Shown: positions 1-7,882 of the stretch, in pieces
Layout: every line of letters starts with the position of its first letter
How positions within the stretch are numbered: position 1 is the stretch's first letter
Assembly (NCBI RefSeq): GCF_017168335.1
Contig: NZ_JABFAU010000047.1
Coordinates: 1 to 40,466 of the forward strand
Origin: Rhodococcus sp. KRD162
Lineage (GTDB): Bacteria > Actinomycetota > Actinomycetes > Mycobacteriales > Mycobacteriaceae
Reading direction: 5' to 3'
Length of the DNA: 40,466 nt
Translations under genes and position numbers: made by a program
Notes under the pieces: generated by a model
Database searches by the model: none
Told to the model about the DNA's origin: nothing
What the model saw: only the letters and a program-made list of their open reading frames with translations

Positions 1-2
1 CA

Positions 3-1130
3 TGGGTGGGATACGTGCGCGCTGCGTCCGAAGCGGGCATGGTGGGCGCACTCGCGGACTGGTTCGCGGTGACCGCGTTGTTCAAGCATCCGCTGGGCAT
101 TCCGATTCCGCACACGGCACTGATCAAGAAGAAGAAGGACCAGCTGGGCGCAAGCCTGAGTTCGTTCGTCGGCAGTAATTTCCTCGCACCCGAGGTGGTG
201 TCGGAGAAAGTGGCGTCGGCGCAGATTCCGTTGCGGTTGGGTACCTGGCTCGCCCAGCCCGACAACGCCGAGCGCGTGGCAGCCGAGGCGGCAACGGTTT
301 TGCACGGTGTCGTCGATGTGCTCAACGACGAGGACATCACCGCTGTGATCGACAGCACCATCGTGCGCCGACTCGCCGATCCGCAGTGGGGACCGCCCAT
401 CGGCCGCATCCTCGAGGAGCTGATCCGCGAAAACCGTCAGCTGCCGCTCATCGAGATGCTCGCCGAACGGGCCCATCAGTGGGCTCTGGGCAGCCAGGAC
501 ATGATCGATCGCGTCGTCGCCCGGGATTCTCCGAACTGGTCGCCGAAATTCGTCGACACCCTGCTGGGGGAGAAGGTCTACAAGGAACTCGTCGAGTTCA
601 CCTGGAAGATTCGGTCCAACCCCGAGCACGAGGTGCGTCTGGCTGCGAACAAATTTCTCGTCGACTACGCCAACGATCTGCAGCACGACCCGGTGACCAT
701 CGACAAAGCCGAGAAGCTCAAGGCGCAGATCATGGGACGTGAGGAGATCACCGGGCTGGCTGCGGCCACCTGGAAGGTGGCCAAGCGGCTGATCACGGAG
801 TCGGTCGACGACCCGACGAGCACCTTGCGCACCAAGATCAAGGAGAACACCGCCAACCTCGGGGTGCGGTTGCGCGACGACGAGGAACTGCGCGGGAAGG
901 TCGACGGTTGGTTGCTCGGGGGAGCGAGCTACGTCGCGGAGAACTACGCCGACGAGATCACCACGATCATCGGAGACACTGTCGCTCGCTGGGATGCAGA
1001 GGAAGCCAGCAAGAAGATCGAGCTGCAGGTCGGACGCGATCTTCAGTTCATCCGGATCAACGGCACCGTCGTCGGTTCCATTGCCGGACTCGCCATCTAC
1101 ACGGTCTCGGATCTGATCTTCGGGCACTAG
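3..1130 (+). CDS. DUF445 domain membrane protein, 5' end missing
   Basis: The frame is open from the first bases of the window, so the gene starts upstream; the GTG at 6 is almost certainly internal. The visible N-terminus (GYVRAASEAGMVGALADWF, then PLGIPIPHT) is the conserved block of the DUF445/YheB-like family, which in full-length members follows one or two N-terminal membrane helices. The rest is a long helical, charged region, ending in a hydrophobic segment (roughly the last 20 residues, with VVGSIAGLAIYTVSDLIF) that could be a membrane anchor. The stop is TAG at 1128-1130. The molecular function of DUF445 proteins is not established. The family assignment is firm; the role is unknown. 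Confidence 0.85.
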   Translation, partial: WVGYVRAASEAGMVGALADWFAVTALFKHPLGIPIPHTALIKKKKDQLGASLSSFVGSNFLAPEVVSEKVASAQIPLRLGTWLAQPDNAERVAAEAATVLHGVVDVLNDEDITAVIDSTIVRRLADPQWGPPIGRILEELIRENRQLPLIEMLAERAHQWALGSQDMIDRVVARDSPNWSPKFVDTLLGEKVYKELVEFTWKIRSNPEHEVRLAANKFLVDYANDLQHDPVTIDKAEKLKAQIMGREEITGLAAATWKVAKRLITESVDDPTSTLRTKIKENTANLGVRLRDDEELRGKVDGWLLGGASYVAENYADEITTIIGDTVARWDAEEASKKIELQVGRDLQFIRINGTVVGSIAGLAIYTVSDLIFGH

Positions 1131-1162
1131 TGCTAGCAGAGTGCTTGCAATAGTTAGCACCC
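1130..1162. promoter_or_regulatory. inverted-repeat operator candidate upstream of XRE-hbhA
   Basis: Two overlapping inverted repeats lie between the DUF445 stop and the XRE start. GTGCTAGC (1130-1137) pairs with GTTAGCAC (1153-1160) with one mismatch, and GAGTGCT (1139-1145) pairs with AGCACCC (1156-1162) with one mismatch. The AT-rich centre (TTGCAATAGTTA) may hold promoter elements. The XRE protein encoded next is the obvious candidate ligand (inference). The arms recall CIRCE half-sites but face the wrong way for that element. Confidence 0.4.
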
Positions 1163-1205
1163 ACGGGTACCGTCGTGGACGAACACCGAATCCAGGAGGC
1201 CGACA

Positions 1206-1673
1206 ATGGCCGAGAACGAGGGAGATCTGGTCGCCAAAGCGACCGAAGCGACGCAGGTCGTCGCCGAGGCAGGCGACATGGTCGCCGCAGTGGTGACAAC
1301 GGCAGCTCAGGACATAGGTAGCTACATCCGGTCGCAGCGAGAAGCCGCGCAGGTTTCCATGCGACAGCTCGCAAGCCGCGCCGGAGTGAGCAATCCGTAC
1401 CTGAGTCAGATCGAACGCGGACTGCGTAATCCGTCCGCAGAGGTGCTCGCGCAGATAGCCAAGGGTCTGCGCGTCTCCTCCGAAGTGTTGTACGTCCGGG
1501 CCGGGATCTTGGAAGCGCGTCCCCACGGTCCGGTGCGCGAAGCTCTGCTCGGCGATGAACACATCACCGAACGGCAGAAGCAAGTGCTGATCGAGATCTA
1601 CGACTCGTTCCGTGGTGAGAACGAGTCGACGCAACATCCAGAATCCGACGAACAGGAGACACCAGATGTCTGA
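1206..1673 (+). CDS. XRE-family helix-turn-helix regulator (Rv0474-like)
   Basis: A 155-residue protein with a Cro/C1-type helix-turn-helix at about residues 38-95: IGSYIRSQREAAQVSMRQLA, then SNPYLSQIERGLRNPS and LAQIAKGLRVSSEVLYVRAG. An alanine-rich N-terminal tail precedes the DNA-binding domain. The C-terminal part is acidic. The ATG at 1206 follows AGGAGG (1194-1199) at ideal spacing. The gene overlaps the hbhA start by 8 bp, so the two are co-transcribed and probably translationally coupled. This XRE-hbhA pairing is the arrangement of Rv0474-hbhA in mycobacteria. It probably regulates its own operon through the repeats at 1130-1162 (inference). Confidence 0.9.
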   Translation: MAENEGDLVAKATEATQVVAEAGDMVAAVVTTAAQDIGSYIRSQREAAQVSMRQLASRAGVSNPYLSQIERGLRNPSAEVLAQIAKGLRVSSEVLYVRAGILEARPHGPVREALLGDEHITERQKQVLIEIYDSFRGENESTQHPESDEQETPDV

Positions 1674-2433
1674 TCCCAAGAACTTCGAAAGCGTCAGGAC
1701 GCCCATCTTCGCCGCCGTCGGTGCAGGCGATGCCGTCGTCCAGGCCGTCGCCGATGTCGTAGCGCAGGTCCGCTCTCGCGCCGAAAGTCGTACCAGCGAG
1801 GTCAACGCTCGCTTCGCCGACCTGTCCGAGGACGTCACCGAGGGTGTCGAGAGCCTGCGGGAGCGGCTGACGAATCTGCCCGCGGAGCTGCCCGACGAGA
1901 TCGCCGAGTTGCGTGAGCGCTTCACCCCCGAGGAGTTGCGGAAGGTCGCCGAGGCATACCTGAAGGTTGCCTCCGACCTGTACACCTCGCTCGCCGAGCG
2001 TGGCGAAGAGACCGTCGAGCGCATTCGCCGCACCCCTGCCGTCGAAGAGGGTCTCGGCCGCGCCAACTCTGCCGCCAACGACGTCGTCGACCTCACCGAG
2101 CAGGCCCTCGGGACCGTCGCATCGCAGACCCGCGCGGTCGGCGAGCGGGCAGCCGCCCTCGCCGGCATCGCATCGGACAAGGTCCGTGAAGGTGCCGAGG
2201 AACTCGCCGACGACATCGACGAGGCAGGCAGCGAGGCCAAGGACAAGGCAATCGACGCATCGCAGAAGGTCAGCGGAGCAGCAGGCAAGGTCGAGGCCAA
2301 GACTCGCAGCGGTGCCAACGCGCCGGTCAAGAAGACTTCGGCTCCGGCCAAGAAGACCACGTCGGCACCGGCAGCCAAGAAGTCTGCACCGGCTCCGGCC
2401 AAGAAGGCTCCGGCGAAGAAGTCCACTCGCTAA
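1666..2433 (+). CDS. hbhA: heparin-binding hemagglutinin-like protein HbhA
   Basis: The 255-residue product has the HbhA layout: a short N-terminal hydrophobic stretch (about residues 8-32), a long charged coiled-coil body with LPAELPDEIAELRERFTPEE around residue 70, and a C-terminal tail of lysine/alanine/proline repeats (PAKKTTSAPAAKK, then PAPAKKAPAKKSTR). In mycobacteria that tail binds heparan sulphate and the protein lies at the cell surface or on lipid inclusions; in environmental actinomycetes the role is less clear. I chose the ATG at 1666, preceded by AGGAG (1654-1658), over an upstream GTG at 1612 because the sequence from MSDPKNF onward is family-like. It overlaps the XRE stop and is followed by a strong hairpin. 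Confidence 0.92.
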   Translation: MSDPKNFESVRTPIFAAVGAGDAVVQAVADVVAQVRSRAESRTSEVNARFADLSEDVTEGVESLRERLTNLPAELPDEIAELRERFTPEELRKVAEAYLKVASDLYTSLAERGEETVERIRRTPAVEEGLGRANSAANDVVDLTEQALGTVASQTRAVGERAAALAGIASDKVREGAEELADDIDEAGSEAKDKAIDASQKVSGAAGKVEAKTRSGANAPVKKTSAPAKKTTSAPAAKKSAPAPAKKAPAKKSTR

Positions 2434-2449
2434 AGCACTCGTAAAGAAA

Positions 2450-2479
2450 CGACCCCGGCGCCGAGCGGTGCCGGGGTCG
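2450..2479 (+). terminator. Rho-independent-type hairpin after hbhA
   Basis: CGACCCCGGC (2450-2459) pairs perfectly with GCCGGGGTCG (2470-2479) around a 10-nt loop. It is followed by CTTCTCG rather than a clean T-run. It sits 16 bp after the hbhA stop and before the DUF2516 gene. Confidence 0.75.
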
Positions 2480-2499
2480 CTTCTCGTACACTGGCGAAC

Positions 2500-2790
2500 G
2501 TGATTGCGAGCAGCTTCTCTCAGACGATTTTCCTGATCCTGCAAATCATCTCTATTGCCGGAGCAGCATTCGCGATCTTCCACGCGCTTCGCCAACGTCC
2601 CGACGCCTTTCCCGCCGCAGGCAAGCTGACCAAGAACGCCTGGCTGGGCATCCTGGCCGTCGGGCTGCTCCTGACGTTGATCGGCCCCATGGTCATCATG
2701 TTCTGGATCATCGGCATCGTTGCCATCGCGGTATACCTCGTTGACGTTCGACCGAAAATCGACGGCATTCAGCGCGGACCGCGCTGGTAG
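2500..2790 (+). CDS. DUF2516 family small membrane protein (Rv0476-like)
   Basis: A 96-residue protein with a GTG start at 2500. It has an N-terminal hydrophobic helix (TIFLILQIISIAGAAFAIFH), a short basic loop, and a second hydrophobic hairpin (LGILAVGLLLTLIGPMVIMFWIIGIVAIAVYL, read as two spans). It ends in YLVDVRPKIDGI, the conserved C-terminus of DUF2516. Its place directly downstream of hbhA matches mycobacterial gene order. No enzymatic residues are visible; the function is unknown. Confidence 0.85.
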   Translation: MIASSFSQTIFLILQIISIAGAAFAIFHALRQRPDAFPAAGKLTKNAWLGILAVGLLLTLIGPMVIMFWIIGIVAIAVYLVDVRPKIDGIQRGPRW

Positions 2791-2835
2791 AGGTACACCT
2801 TTCGGCGCCCACGCTGTCGTGGGCGTAGCCTCTAC
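2787..2835 (+). terminator. two-tier hairpin after the DUF2516 gene
   Basis: An inner perfect stem, CGCCCACG (2806-2813) with CGTGGGCG (2818-2825), is enclosed by a second pair, GTAGAGG (2787-2793) with CCTCTAC (2829-2835). The outer arm overlaps the DUF2516 stop codon. It probably ends the hbhA region transcript. Confidence 0.6.
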
Positions 2836-2872
2836 CGAACCACACGGGGGTCACAGGTAGGGGGATTGTTCA

Positions 2873-3898
2873 GTGGTTTCACGCAAGGTAGTCGAACGCG
2901 CGCTGTTCGGAGTCGGAGGGCTGGCAGCGGCAGCCGCGGTCGGAGCATTCGCCGTCCGGCGCCGTAGGTTGCATTCGTTCACCAGGACAACCGACGTACG
3001 GCCCGACGAGCTGCTTCAGCCGCCGACGTTCGAGCCACAGGTCACCGAGGTCGTCACCGATGACGGTGCTCATCTGCACGTCCGTAGCTACGGCGATCCC
3101 GATGCCGAACCGATCGTCTTCAGCCACGGCTGGACCTGCTCCGCCGATTACTGGTTTCCGCAGGTCAATGCCCTTGCTGGGCGCTATCGCGTCATCGCGT
3201 ACGACCAGCGTGGGCACGGACGCAGCGATGTCGGAACGCGACCGCTGAGCCCCGACGTGCTGGCCGACGACCTGGCGGCAGTACTGGCCGCGACGGTCAC
3301 CGAGGACAACAAAGCAGTACTCGTGGGCCACAGCATGGGCGGCATGTCGATCATGGCCTGGGCCGGTAACTACCCCGAACAGGTCGACCGACTTGTCAGC
3401 GCAGTGCTGCTCGCCAGTACCGCAACCGACTCCCTGGTGCGGGAAACCACCGTCATCCCCCTGCCGCAGCACTTCCCGCGGGTTCCGGCTCCGGTGGGGC
3501 GCGCGGTACTGAGCTCGGCCCTTCCCCTGCGGCCGTCACCTGTCACTCGCCAAGCCATCAAGTACATCTCGATGGCACCGGGAGCGACTCCTGCCGAGGT
3601 GTCGTTCTGCGAGAAGATCGTGCTCGAATGTGCCCCACACACCCGCGGAATCTGGGGCGCAGCACTGAGCGATCTCGATATCCGCGAGGCACTGGAGAAC
3701 ATGTCCGTCCCCACCAGCGTCCTCGTCGGCTCGGCCGACCGCCTGACCCCACCGGTGCACGCTCGCAAACTCGCGCGTGCACTCGACGACCACAACCACT
3801 TGAGCAGGCTGATCGTCATCCCCGGTGTCGGACACATGAGCTCGGTGGAAGCAATCGACGAATTCAACACCGAAGTGGTGCGGCTCCGGAACCTCTAG
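2873..3898 (+). CDS. alpha/beta-fold hydrolase with N-terminal membrane segment
   Basis: A 341-residue protein starting at GTG 2873. An N-terminal basic-hydrophobic stretch (about residues 10-32: FGVGGLAAAAAVGAFAVRRRR) looks like an uncleaved membrane anchor. The alpha/beta-hydrolase core follows: the oxyanion-hole region SHGWTCSADYW, YDQRGHGRSD, the nucleophile elbow GHSMGG (Ser near residue 160), an acid strand in VLVGSADRLTPP, and the catalytic histidine in GVGHMSS. All three triad positions are present, so it should be an active esterase or lipase-like enzyme; the substrate cannot be told from sequence. It converges on purU with only a 6-bp gap. Confidence 0.88.
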   Translation: MVSRKVVERALFGVGGLAAAAAVGAFAVRRRRLHSFTRTTDVRPDELLQPPTFEPQVTEVVTDDGAHLHVRSYGDPDAEPIVFSHGWTCSADYWFPQVNALAGRYRVIAYDQRGHGRSDVGTRPLSPDVLADDLAAVLAATVTEDNKAVLVGHSMGGMSIMAWAGNYPEQVDRLVSAVLLASTATDSLVRETTVIPLPQHFPRVPAPVGRAVLSSALPLRPSPVTRQAIKYISMAPGATPAEVSFCEKIVLECAPHTRGIWGAALSDLDIREALENMSVPTSVLVGSADRLTPPVHARKLARALDDHNHLSRLIVIPGVGHMSSVEAIDEFNTEVVRLRNL

Positions 3899-3904
3899 AG
3901 GCTG

Positions 3905-4789
3905 CTAACTGAAGACGACGGTCTTGCTGCCGTGCACCAGGACACGATCTTCGAGATGCCACCGCAGGCCGCGGGAGAGCACGAGCTTCTCGATGTCGCG
4001 GCCCTGACGCACCATGTCGGCGACCTCGTCGGAATGGTCGACGCGGATGACGTCCTGCTCGATGATCGGACCGGCATCGAGCTCGGCCGTCACGTAATGG
4101 CACGTCGCACCGATCAGCTTGACGCCACGGGCGAAGGCTTGGTGGTACGGGCGAGCGCCGACGAACGACGGCAGGAAGCTGTGGTGAATGTTGATCGCCC
4201 GGCCGGCCCAGTGCGCGCACAGTGACTGGGGGAGTACCTGCATGAAACGAGCCAGCACCACCGCGTGCGGATCGTAGGAATCGACGAGAGTGCGCACCTC
4301 CTCGAACGCGGGACCGCGCTCGGCGGGGTCTTTCGCGAATTCGACATGATGAAACGGTGTGCCGTGCGCAGCGGCGATCGGCTCGAGCGACTTGTGATTA
4401 CCGATCACCGCGGAGATCTGTGCCGGGAGCTCGCCGCCGGCAGCGCGTCCGAGCAGATCGTGCAGGCAGTGCGCTTCCTTGCTGACGAGCAGTACCACCC
4501 GCTTGGGCTCGCCCGAATCATGCAGTGCCCATTCGGTTTCCGGGCCGAGCTCGTCGGCCACCTGAGCGAAACGCGCACGGAGATCCTCGATGCTCATATC
4601 CACCGACGAGGCCCGAACGGCCTGCCGGGTGAAGAACCAACCGGTATCGGGATCCGCGTGATAGGCAGCTTCGACGATCCAACCACCGACTTCGGCGAGG
4701 AAGGTCGAGATGCGGGCGACGATGCCCGTCTTGTCGGGGCAACCGAGGGAGAGAACGAAGCGGCGATCCTCGGATACGGAAGAACTCAT
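3905..4789 (-). CDS. purU: formyltetrahydrofolate deformylase
   Basis: A 294-residue protein that hydrolyses 10-formyltetrahydrofolate to tetrahydrofolate and formate, balancing one-carbon pools and supplying formate for purine synthesis. An N-terminal ACT domain (residues 1-90, LGCPDKTGIVARISTFLAE) is followed by the formyltransferase domain. That domain carries the catalytic set: Asn and His in AINIHHSFLPSF, GARPYHQAF, and the Asp-containing LDAGPIIEQDV. Length matches PurU. The ATG at 4789 is followed at once by the ACT domain. It lies immediately downstream of the methyltransferase gene on the same strand (13-bp gap), so the two are probably co-transcribed. Confidence 0.95.
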   Translation of the reverse strand: MSSSVSEDRRFVLSLGCPDKTGIVARISTFLAEVGGWIVEAAYHADPDTGWFFTRQAVRASSVDMSIEDLRARFAQVADELGPETEWALHDSGEPKRVVLLVSKEAHCLHDLLGRAAGGELPAQISAVIGNHKSLEPIAAAHGTPFHHVEFAKDPAERGPAFEEVRTLVDSYDPHAVVLARFMQVLPQSLCAHWAGRAINIHHSFLPSFVGARPYHQAFARGVKLIGATCHYVTAELDAGPIIEQDVIRVDHSDEVADMVRQGRDIEKLVLSRGLRWHLEDRVLVHGSKTVVFS

Positions 4790-4802
4790 GCCGACGATTG
4801 TC

Positions 4803-5645
4803 TCAGGGCGTGCGGACCCCGGTTGCCACCAGTGTCCCCAGATCGATCGAATCGATACCCCGCTCGGTCAGCAGCGCCGAGAACTCGGAACGGATCTGCG
4901 CCCGGGTCGCCTCGTCGAACGCAGCGAGTGCGCCCCGCATCGCGCTGCCCAGCACCAGATCCCAGACGAACGACTCCGTTGCGGGAACATGGTTGGACAG
5001 CTCCACGACCTCGACATCGGTGGTTCCGGCCGCGGTGAGCCACGCAGACAGCAGTTCCGCCGTCTCCATCCGCCGGATCGGGTGCTTGTCGTAACCGTCC
5101 TGCGCGAGTGACCCGTTGTGCTCGCTCGGCGGCGAGTGCGCGCCGATCACCTCGACGTAGGTACTCGCGAACGCCTCGATCGCACCCTTGCGCCACACCG
5201 TCACCCCGACGCGCCCGCCCGGACGAACTACAGACACCAGCCGAGCGAAGTCCGCCTCGGGATCGGGCAGGAAGAAGATGCCGTACGAACAGGCCAGCGC
5301 GTCGTATCCGGCATCGGGGACCGTCGACGGCGGCTCCCACTCGGTGGCGTCGGCGGCGACGAAGTCGATGTTGCGCAGAGCGCGTTCGGTGGCCTTCACC
5401 CGGCCCACCTCCAACAGCTCGTCGGCCAGATCGACCGCGTGCACGATGCCGTCCGGTCCGACGGCGGCAGCTGCAGGAATCGCCGACGCCCCTGTGCCCG
5501 AGCACACGTCCAGAACCGTCTCGCCCGATGCCAACCCGAGCGCGAAGACCAGAGACTGCCCGGCCGGACCCCAGACCTGTGGCGTCAGAGCATCGAACTT
5601 CGGGCTCGTGGCATTGAAGGTGGCGGCGAGCGAGGCTGCGGTCAT
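4803..5645 (-). CDS. class I SAM-dependent methyltransferase (UbiE/COQ5-like)
   Basis: A 280-residue protein with the Rossmann-type methyltransferase core: motif I VLDVCSGTGASAIPAA (near residue 45), the acidic end of strand 2 in HAVDLADELLEVG, DFVAADATEW, and the post-motif segment VVRPGGRVGVTVWRKG. I chose the ATG at 5645 (MTAASLAATF) rather than an upstream start at 5711, which would run into the divergent deoC promoter region. Resemblance to UbiE-type enzymes suggests a small-molecule substrate; which one is unknown. The gene is divergent from deoC across 59 bp. Confidence 0.85.
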   Translation of the reverse strand: MTAASLAATFNATSPKFDALTPQVWGPAGQSLVFALGLASGETVLDVCSGTGASAIPAAAAVGPDGIVHAVDLADELLEVGRVKATERALRNIDFVAADATEWEPPSTVPDAGYDALACSYGIFFLPDPEADFARLVSVVRPGGRVGVTVWRKGAIEAFASTYVEVIGAHSPPSEHNGSLAQDGYDKHPIRRMETAELLSAWLTAAGTTDVEVVELSNHVPATESFVWDLVLGSAMRGALAAFDEATRAQIRSEFSALLTERGIDSIDLGTLVATGVRTP

Positions 5646-5704
5646 GAACGAAAATCGTAGACCGACAAGGCTACGAAATGCGGAGCTGTGAAAAGCTGGG
5701 ATGC

Positions 5705-6355
5705 ATGACACTCACCCGAGCCGACCTCGCCGCAATGGTCGACCACACGCTGCTCAAGCCCGAGGCCACAGCGGCCGACGTGGCCGCACTGATCGAGGAG
5801 GGCCGTGAACTCGGCGTGCTCGCCGTCTGCGTTTCGCCGTCCATGCTGCCGATTCGCGCGGAGGGAATGCTCACCGCCGTCGTCGCCGGATTCCCGTCGG
5901 GCAAGCACCATTCGTTGATCAAGGGATCCGAGGCGCGTCTGGCGGTGCAGCAGGGTGCGGACGAGGTCGACATGGTGATCGACGTCGGCGCGGCGATCGC
6001 AGGGGACTACAACGCAGTGCTGGCCGATATCGTGACCGTCCGTGAAGGCATCGGCAATGCCGTGCTCAAGGTGATCATCGAATCGGCAGCGCTGTCCGAC
6101 GAGGCGATCGTCGAAGTATGCCGCGCTGCGGAAACCGCGGGGGCGAACTTCGTCAAGACCTCCACCGGTTTCCACCCGGCGGGCGGTGCGAGTGTCGAAG
6201 CCGTGCGGTTGATGGCGCAGACCGTCGGCGGGCGACTGGGCGTCAAGGCCAGTGGCGGCATCCGTACCACGGACGCCGCCCTGGCGATGATCGACGCGGG
6301 TGCAACGCGACTGGGGCTCTCGGGTACCCGTGCGGTGCTCGACGGGCTGAGCTGA
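5705..6355 (+). CDS. deoC: deoxyribose-phosphate aldolase
   Basis: A 216-residue class I aldolase that cleaves 2-deoxyribose-5-phosphate to glyceraldehyde-3-phosphate and acetaldehyde in deoxynucleoside catabolism. Family signatures are VDHTLLKPEAT at the N-terminus, the central DEVDMVIDVGA, the Schiff-base lysine in FVKTSTGFHPAGGAS, and the second lysine in LGVKASGGIRT. Length is normal. The ATG at 5705 fits the family start better than a GTG-like extension to 5678. The same gene follows the hbhA block in mycobacteria (Rv0478). Confidence 0.95.
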   Translation: MTLTRADLAAMVDHTLLKPEATAADVAALIEEGRELGVLAVCVSPSMLPIRAEGMLTAVVAGFPSGKHHSLIKGSEARLAVQQGADEVDMVIDVGAAIAGDYNAVLADIVTVREGIGNAVLKVIIESAALSDEAIVEVCRAAETAGANFVKTSTGFHPAGGASVEAVRLMAQTVGGRLGVKASGGIRTTDAALAMIDAGATRLGLSGTRAVLDGLS

Positions 6356-6374
6356 CCGCTCCCGCGTACCTGGG

Positions 6375-7121
6375 TTACGCGACCAGCGAGCAACCCTCGG
6401 GGGTCTGCTGATTCTGGTTCTGCTGCGTGGCCGGAATGGTGTACTGCCCACCTTCGAGGGTGAGTTCGATGCCGGAGTCGGTGACGGTCAGCGATGTCGG
6501 AGTCATGTCCAACGGGTACGTCTGCAGGCTGTCGGTGAGCACGCCGACCACGGAGTCGACCAGATCGGTGGGAAGGCCGAGACCCAGAATCGAGGCGTCG
6601 ACGGTCTTGACCTCGACCTTGCCGTCGACGACCTGAGGCTTGACGGTCAGCTTGGCCAGCGCGCCGACAGCGAACTCGAGTGTTCCGGCCGAGGCGTCCG
6701 AGGTGACGCCCGAGACGAGCGCGCCGATGCCCTGGCTCTGCAGGGTGCGCGTGATGCCGTCGGTCGACCACGAGATGTCGGCACTCGAGCTGCCGATGGT
6801 GCCGCCGGAATCGGCAGTCTGGTTCAGATTCAGATCGTGTGCTTCGGCGTGGACGACCATGCCTTCGGCGGGGCCGAAGCGGGCGTCGTCGCTGTCCACG
6901 GTCACCGACGAAACCTTCTTGTCCACCAGGGACAGCAGCACCGGCTTGAAGCCGAGCCCTACCTCGACCTGGCTACCGAGTTCGGACTCGAGCTGGCCGG
7001 CCAGGCACGACTTGATCTGCTGGCGGACGAACAGCTCTCCACCGATGAGGGCGACGAGGAGGACGACAACGACCGAGACTGCAATCAGCGGCACTGTGCT
7101 GCGCTTGGCTGTGGATGACAT
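6375..7121 (-). CDS. DUF2993 (LmeA-like) phospholipid-binding protein
   Basis: A 248-residue protein with one N-terminal signal or anchor helix (VPLIAVSVVVVLLVALIGGE) followed by the DUF2993 domain. The domain has an N-terminal CLAGQLESELGSQVEV, repeated beta-rich stretches, and LPTDLVDSVVGVLTDSLQTYPLDMTPTSL read in two parts. Mycobacterial LmeA, a member of this family, is periplasmic, binds phospholipids and helps lipomannan maturation; whether this protein does the same is unknown. It converges on deoC with a 19-bp gap. Confidence 0.82.
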   Translation of the reverse strand: MSSTAKRSTVPLIAVSVVVVLLVALIGGELFVRQQIKSCLAGQLESELGSQVEVGLGFKPVLLSLVDKKVSSVTVDSDDARFGPAEGMVVHAEAHDLNLNQTADSGGTIGSSSADISWSTDGITRTLQSQGIGALVSGVTSDASAGTLEFAVGALAKLTVKPQVVDGKVEVKTVDASILGLGLPTDLVDSVVGVLTDSLQTYPLDMTPTSLTVTDSGIELTLEGGQYTIPATQQNQNQQTPEGCSLVA

Positions 7122-7230
7122 TCCTGGCAGTCTTCCCGATGTTTCTGAGCAAGCTCTGTGAAACTGACGAACCCTTGTTTACGATGCCAAATTTTGTGAT
7201 GTATAACACATTCTGACGTACGCTTGCGAC
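7122..7230. promoter_or_regulatory. AT-rich divergent promoter region between DUF2993 and AbiEi-like genes
   Basis: This 109-bp intergenic is visibly richer in A and T than its flanks. It contains the palindrome TGTG-ATGTATAA-CACA (7194-7209), a plausible operator. TATAAC (7201-7206) inside it could serve as a -10 box for the AbiEi-like gene. No convincing -35 box at normal spacing was found. The AbiEi-type protein is the natural candidate to bind here (inference). Confidence 0.35.
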
Positions 7231-7818
7231 ATGAGTACGACAGGTCCGAGTGTGCAAGAACTGCACTCGCTCGCCACTCGTCAGGACGGCTACTTCACCG
7301 CCGAGCAAGCCGGCGAGCTCGGGTTCGATGCGGCAATGGTGCGCGTCAACCTGGCCACCGATACGTGGACCCGCGTCGAGCGCAACCTGTTTCGGCTCGG
7401 CCAGTGGCCGCACAGCGAACTCGAGGTGTTCGCGATGTGGTGTGCCTGGTTCGGCGGCGAGGCGGTGATCTCGCACCAGAGTGCCGCCGAGTTGCACGGA
7501 TTCGGGCACCTGCACCCACAATTCGTGCATCTGTGCGCCTTCGGCGACCTACGCCTGAGCGATACCCGTCTCGCCGTTCACCGTTTGCGACTCGAACCTC
7601 GGGACGTCGAGTCGGCAGGCACGTTCAACATCACCACACCCGTGCGGACAGTGCTCGATCTCGCCGCCGGAGGCATCTCGCAGATCACCCTCGACGAGGT
7701 GGTGTGCGACGCCGTGGCGATCGGTCGCGTCGACCCGCAGGCCCTGTATGCAGAGGCGGCAGGCAACACCGACCGCGTGGCCGAACGGGTCGAGCTGGCA
7801 CTGTCGGCCTGCACCTAG
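7231..7818 (+). CDS. AbiEi-type antitoxin-domain protein, orphan
   Basis: A 195-residue protein with an N-terminal winged-helix of the AbiEi antitoxin type (residues about 10-60: QDGYFTAEQAGELGF, RVERNLFRLGQWP). The typical central block follows (WFGGEAVISHQSAAELHG, then HLCAFGDLR) and a helical C-terminus. In type IV AbiE systems such a protein represses the operon and neutralises the nucleotidyltransferase toxin AbiEii. No AbiEii gene is present here: the next gene is a convergent methyltransferase. So this is most likely one of the many solitary AbiEi-domain transcription regulators of actinobacteria. Confidence 0.75.
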   Translation: MSTTGPSVQELHSLATRQDGYFTAEQAGELGFDAAMVRVNLATDTWTRVERNLFRLGQWPHSELEVFAMWCAWFGGEAVISHQSAAELHGFGHLHPQFVHLCAFGDLRLSDTRLAVHRLRLEPRDVESAGTFNITTPVRTVLDLAAGGISQITLDEVVCDAVAIGRVDPQALYAEAAGNTDRVAERVELALSACT

Positions 7819-7820
7819 CG

Positions 7821-7882
7821 ACGAGAAAATCGGGTGCAGTAAACCGCGCTGACCGCGGCCTACTGCACCCGATTTCACTCGT
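7821..7882. terminator. bidirectional terminator between convergent genes
   Basis: AAATCGGGTGCAGTA (7827-7841) pairs perfectly with TACTGCACCCGATTT (7861-7875). A nested stem CCGCG/CGCGG lies at 7844-7858, and ACGAG/CTCGT pairs outside. The A- and T-rich stem bases can serve as the U-tract in either direction. It overlaps the stop of the minus-strand methyltransferase gene. Confidence 0.85.

Noticed and set aside
1130..1162. CIRCE heat-shock operator
   Set aside because: Half-sites resemble it but are in reversed order and the spacing differs from the nine-base centre of CIRCE.
7231..7818. Complete AbiE toxin-antitoxin system
   Set aside because: No AbiEii nucleotidyltransferase gene next to it; both neighbours are unrelated and on the other strand.
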